7,885 bases of DNA from an uncultured Bacteriovorax sp. Lineage in GTDB: Bacteria; Bdellovibrionota; Bacteriovoracia; Bacteriovoracales; Bacteriovoracaceae. The position numbers were made by a program, and so were the translations under genes. The notes under the pieces were generated by a model. It searched no databases. It saw only the letters and a program-made list of their open reading frames with translations, and was not told the DNA's origin. The stretch lies in contig CAMLRB010000168.1 of NCBI GenBank assembly GCA_946482295.1, positions 1 to 7,885 on the forward strand, in the 5' to 3' direction. How positions within the stretch are numbered: the first letter of the stretch is position 1; each line of letters opens with the position of its first letter. Shown here piece after piece: positions 5,914 to 7,885 of the stretch.

Positions 5914-7004
5914 TATTTTCTCAACTCAATCAGCCCTTGGCTTGCAAGTGTAGCTGAAGTCATTTTATAGAGAAGTCTCATTCCTACATTGGCATCCCAT
6001 TCATCTGTCTTTTTCGGATGAGGGGCGACCTCAACAAGATCAAAACCTACAATTGTTTTTTTCGCGCGAACGAGTTCGTTGATGATGTAGATGACTTCGG
6101 GATAATCCAATCCTCCTGGAACTGGTGTTCCAGTGTTTGGACAAAAACGTGGATCAAGTCCATCAATGTCGAATGAAATGTAAACTTTCTCTGGAAGTTT
6201 CGAGACAATTTCTTTCGCGATTTTTTGGAAGCTCTCACCAGAGAGTTTACGTTCATGCAAATGTTGATCGAAATAGATATCGATTTTTTTGTTATCACGA
6301 GTGTAATTAAATTCTTGTTCACAGAAATCACGTATACCGACTTGAACAAGTTTTTTAACGTTGGGAATTTTTTCCATAACGTTGTACATAATTGAAGCGT
6401 GAGAATTCACAAATCCCATATAACCAATACGTGTATCCGAATGAGCATCAAAATGCAGAACTCCCATACCTGGAAATTTTTCGGCATAAGCTTTGATGGC
6501 CCCAAAAGGAGTTGCGTGATCTCCCCCAACTACTACAGAAATTTTATCTTGGTCGAGAAGTTTTTTTGTGTCTTTATAAACTTCAGCATTCAACTGCTCG
6601 CAAATTTCATTCACTTTTTTGAGTGAAGCTTGGAGAGTTTTACTTTTTGCTAAAGTTGCATCGTCTGCATCGATAATTTTTTTAGCTAGAGCACGTCCAG
6701 CTGTGTTGAGTTTTTTAATGGCCGAACTTTCTTTCTTCATAAAGAGTCCTGCCTGGTAAGCATCAACATAATCAAGATCAAAAAAATCGATTTGTTCTGA
6801 AGCTCTCAAAATCGCTTCAGGTCCTGTACTCGTTCCCGCTTGATATGATGTAGTGACGTCCCATGGAATAGGAAGGAATACAACTTTTGCTTCTGCTTCT
6901 TTAAATGGAAGTCCATAGATTCCATCAGCCGAACTTGCTTTGGCATTCGGATCAATAATTGTTTTTACAGGCTTAGCAGTCTTATTTAATGCTTTTTTTG
7001 TCAT
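5913..7004 (-). CDS. agmatinase/arginase-family ureohydrolase
   Basis: A cytoplasmic binuclear-manganese ureohydrolase of 363 residues, longer than the usual 300-320 of SpeB. All metal ligands are present (numbering from 7004): H163 in GGDHATP, D186, H188 and D190 in HFDAHSDTR, and D279 and D281 in SFDIDGLDP. E325 in DLVEVAP is also conserved. NTGTPVPGGLDYPE is typical of agmatinases rather than arginases, and NSHASIMYNV followed by LVQVGIRDFCEQE resembles a longer agmatinase-like subgroup. The expected reaction is hydrolysis of agmatine (or another guanidino compound) to putrescine and urea; the exact substrate is not fixed by sequence. Residues about 89-155 form an extra, charged helical insertion before the first metal motif. 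I chose the ATG at 7004, which has GAGAG 5 bases upstream; ATG 7016 (adding MREV) has no Shine-Dalgarno. It is the first gene of an operon with the binding-protein-like gene. Confidence 0.9.
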   Translation of the reverse strand: MTKKALNKTAKPVKTIIDPNAKASSADGIYGLPFKEAEAKVVFLPIPWDVTTSYQAGTSTGPEAILRASEQIDFFDLDYVDAYQAGLFMKKESSAIKKLNTAGRALAKKIIDADDATLAKSKTLQASLKKVNEICEQLNAEVYKDTKKLLDQDKISVVVGGDHATPFGAIKAYAEKFPGMGVLHFDAHSDTRIGYMGFVNSHASIMYNVMEKIPNVKKLVQVGIRDFCEQEFNYTRDNKKIDIYFDQHLHERKLSGESFQKIAKEIVSKLPEKVYISFDIDGLDPRFCPNTGTPVPGGLDYPEVIYIINELVRAKKTIVGFDLVEVAPHPKKTDEWDANVGMRLLYKMTSATLASQGLIELRK

Positions 7005-7092
7005 AACTTCTCTCATTGAATGTTGAATGCTTTGACGCTATCACACACGAAATTTTTAGGCGAGCTTGTTTTTCTTAATAAATCGAAAGTGC

Positions 7093-7098
7093 TACAAT
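7093..7098 (+). promoter_or_regulatory. candidate -10 box of the cytochrome c peroxidase-like gene
   Basis: TACAAT (5 of 6 matches to TATAAT) ends 8 bases before the ATG at 7107. Only a poor T-rich -35 region is visible upstream (about 7069-7074). If used, transcription would start around 7104-7106, leaving almost no leader. The absence of any Shine-Dalgarno before 7107 agrees with this. Confidence 0.35.
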
Positions 7099-7106
7099 CC
7101 GCACCA

Positions 7107-7885
7107 ATGAAAAAAATATTCTTCTTCCTTTTGACTCTCTCAACTGTCGCTAGTGCCAAAACTCTTGATGACTATTTACGTCAGCGATTGATGTTTTTCC
7201 AAGTCGACCCATTGGAATTAATCGCGAAGGAATCTAATACCGCAAAACTAGAGCTGGGAAAAAAACTTTTTATTGAGACCAACCTTTCTGGTAACAGGAA
7301 TGTTAGTTGTAAGACTTGTCACAATCCTATGAAGGGAACGAGTGATGCACTTCCACTTTCACAAACAGAAGATGGGAAAGGAGTCCTGCGAAGAAATTCA
7401 CAAGCGCTTTTTAACCTTGGGCAACCGGGACATTTATTTATGTTTTGGGATGGCCGAGTTCACTACAATCCAGTGGATCACATTTTTACAACGCCCGAGC
7501 CTGCTTTAAATGGAAAAAATCCACTGGCCTCACATATCACCAACGTCATGACGAGTTCTCCTTCTGCACAGGCCATTTTTCCGCTTCTTTCACACGAAGA
7601 AATGCGAGGGAAAAAAGGTGACAACGAAATTGCAGATGCCAAAACAAATCTTGAAGCCTGGGATCTTCTTGTAAAACGTTTAACGACTGAAGAAGCGAGC
7701 GATAAAGACCGCTACATTAGATTGTTTAACCAGGCCTATCCTGAGATCAGTAACAACGCTAAAAACGTCAACATCGGTCACGTTGGTGAAGCTCTTGGCA
7801 CATTCATGAAACAGCAGTTTCAATCCAACACAAGTCCTTTTCATCGGTATGTAGCGGGTGACGATACTGCGCTTTCAGAAAAAGA
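7107..7885 (+). CDS. cytochrome c peroxidase / MauG-family protein (partial, 3' truncated by window)
   Basis: An open frame of 259 codons runs off the window end without a stop. It starts MKKIFFFLLTLSTVASA, a signal peptide probably cut after ASA (residue 17). A c-type haem site CKTCH is at residues 68-72. It is followed by RRNSQALFNLGQ and FMFWDGRVHYNPVDHIFTTP, the family pattern (R-x-(S/A)-x-x-L-F-N ... FWDGR) of di-haem cytochrome c peroxidases, with HEEMRG at 163-168. The fragment ends at SPFHRYVAGDDTALSEKE, which in this family comes just before the second CxxCH, so the C-terminal haem domain is expected beyond the window. Such enzymes reduce hydrogen peroxide in the periplasm using electrons from small cytochromes; some relatives instead oxidise proteins (MauG). 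The gene is divergent from the agmatinase-family operon, with about 100 bases between. No ribosome site is visible before the ATG. Confidence 0.9.
   Translation, partial: MKKIFFFLLTLSTVASAKTLDDYLRQRLMFFQVDPLELIAKESNTAKLELGKKLFIETNLSGNRNVSCKTCHNPMKGTSDALPLSQTEDGKGVLRRNSQALFNLGQPGHLFMFWDGRVHYNPVDHIFTTPEPALNGKNPLASHITNVMTSSPSAQAIFPLLSHEEMRGKKGDNEIADAKTNLEAWDLLVKRLTTEEASDKDRYIRLFNQAYPEISNNAKNVNIGHVGEALGTFMKQQFQSNTSPFHRYVAGDDTALSEK

Noticed and set aside
6047..6349. 100-codon open frame on the minus strand
   Set aside because: It lies wholly inside the agmatinase-family gene in another frame, has low-complexity Ser/Lys composition and shows no start signal.
7017..7092. Promoter for the agmatinase-family operon on the minus strand
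   Set aside because: No -35/-10 pair with acceptable spacing was found by eye. A promoter must be near, but I cannot place it.
1..7885. Mobile element, CRISPR array, tRNA or defence system
   Set aside because: I found no transposase or integrase motif, direct repeat array, cloverleaf pattern or defence-type gene on either strand; the gene content looks chromosomal.

Overview
The window carries ordinary chromosomal genes of a moderately AT-rich Gram-negative bacterium. It encodes several secreted or envelope proteins: an RND efflux pump, three proteins with Sec signal peptides, a lipoprotein with a lipobox and a c-type cytochrome. The periplasmic solute-binding-like protein resembles a family (TIGR02285) that I recall as multi-copy in Bdellovibrio. 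Together with the many secreted hydrolase and envelope genes, this makes a member of the Bdellovibrionota (Bacteriovorax/Peredibacter-like) a reasonable but unproven guess. I see no mobile element, phage gene, tRNA, rRNA or CRISPR array.

Layout from left to right. Bases 1-215 are the 3' end of an RND-family inner-membrane efflux transporter. It overlaps by 4 bases (ATGA) a small cysteine-cluster (YkgJ/CxxCxxCC-type) protein at 212-724. That gene runs tail-to-tail, with a 33-base coding overlap, into a secreted M14B-type zinc carboxypeptidase on the minus strand (692-1765). A divergent intergenic region of about 210 bases, with a candidate sigma70-type promoter, leads to a large MscS-family mechanosensitive channel (1978-3684). 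This in turn overlaps tail-to-tail by 26 bases with an unrecognised lipoprotein gene on the minus strand (3659-4543).

A second divergent region (4544-4727) holds a dyad-symmetric element, a good TATAAT promoter and an 11-bp stem-loop placed at the predicted 5' end of the transcript, immediately before a strong Shine-Dalgarno. These drive an orphan 82-residue two-helix membrane protein (4728-4976), closed by a strong terminator that also serves the opposite strand. This small monocistronic unit is the least explained part of the window.

The minus-strand pair 7004-5032 is an operon: an agmatinase/arginase-family ureohydrolase followed, with a 1-base TAATG overlap, by a periplasmic solute-binding-like protein. 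Divergent from it, at 7107, starts a periplasmic cytochrome c peroxidase/MauG-family protein, truncated by the window end after its first haem motif; it may be read from a leaderless or near-leaderless transcript.

The genes do not form one obvious pathway. The shared theme is envelope and periplasm: efflux, osmotic release, peptide trimming, peroxide handling. Most units are independent, with convergent overlaps and divergent promoters. No novel multi-gene system is evident. The small-protein unit and the agmatinase/binding-protein pair are the best candidates for follow-up.
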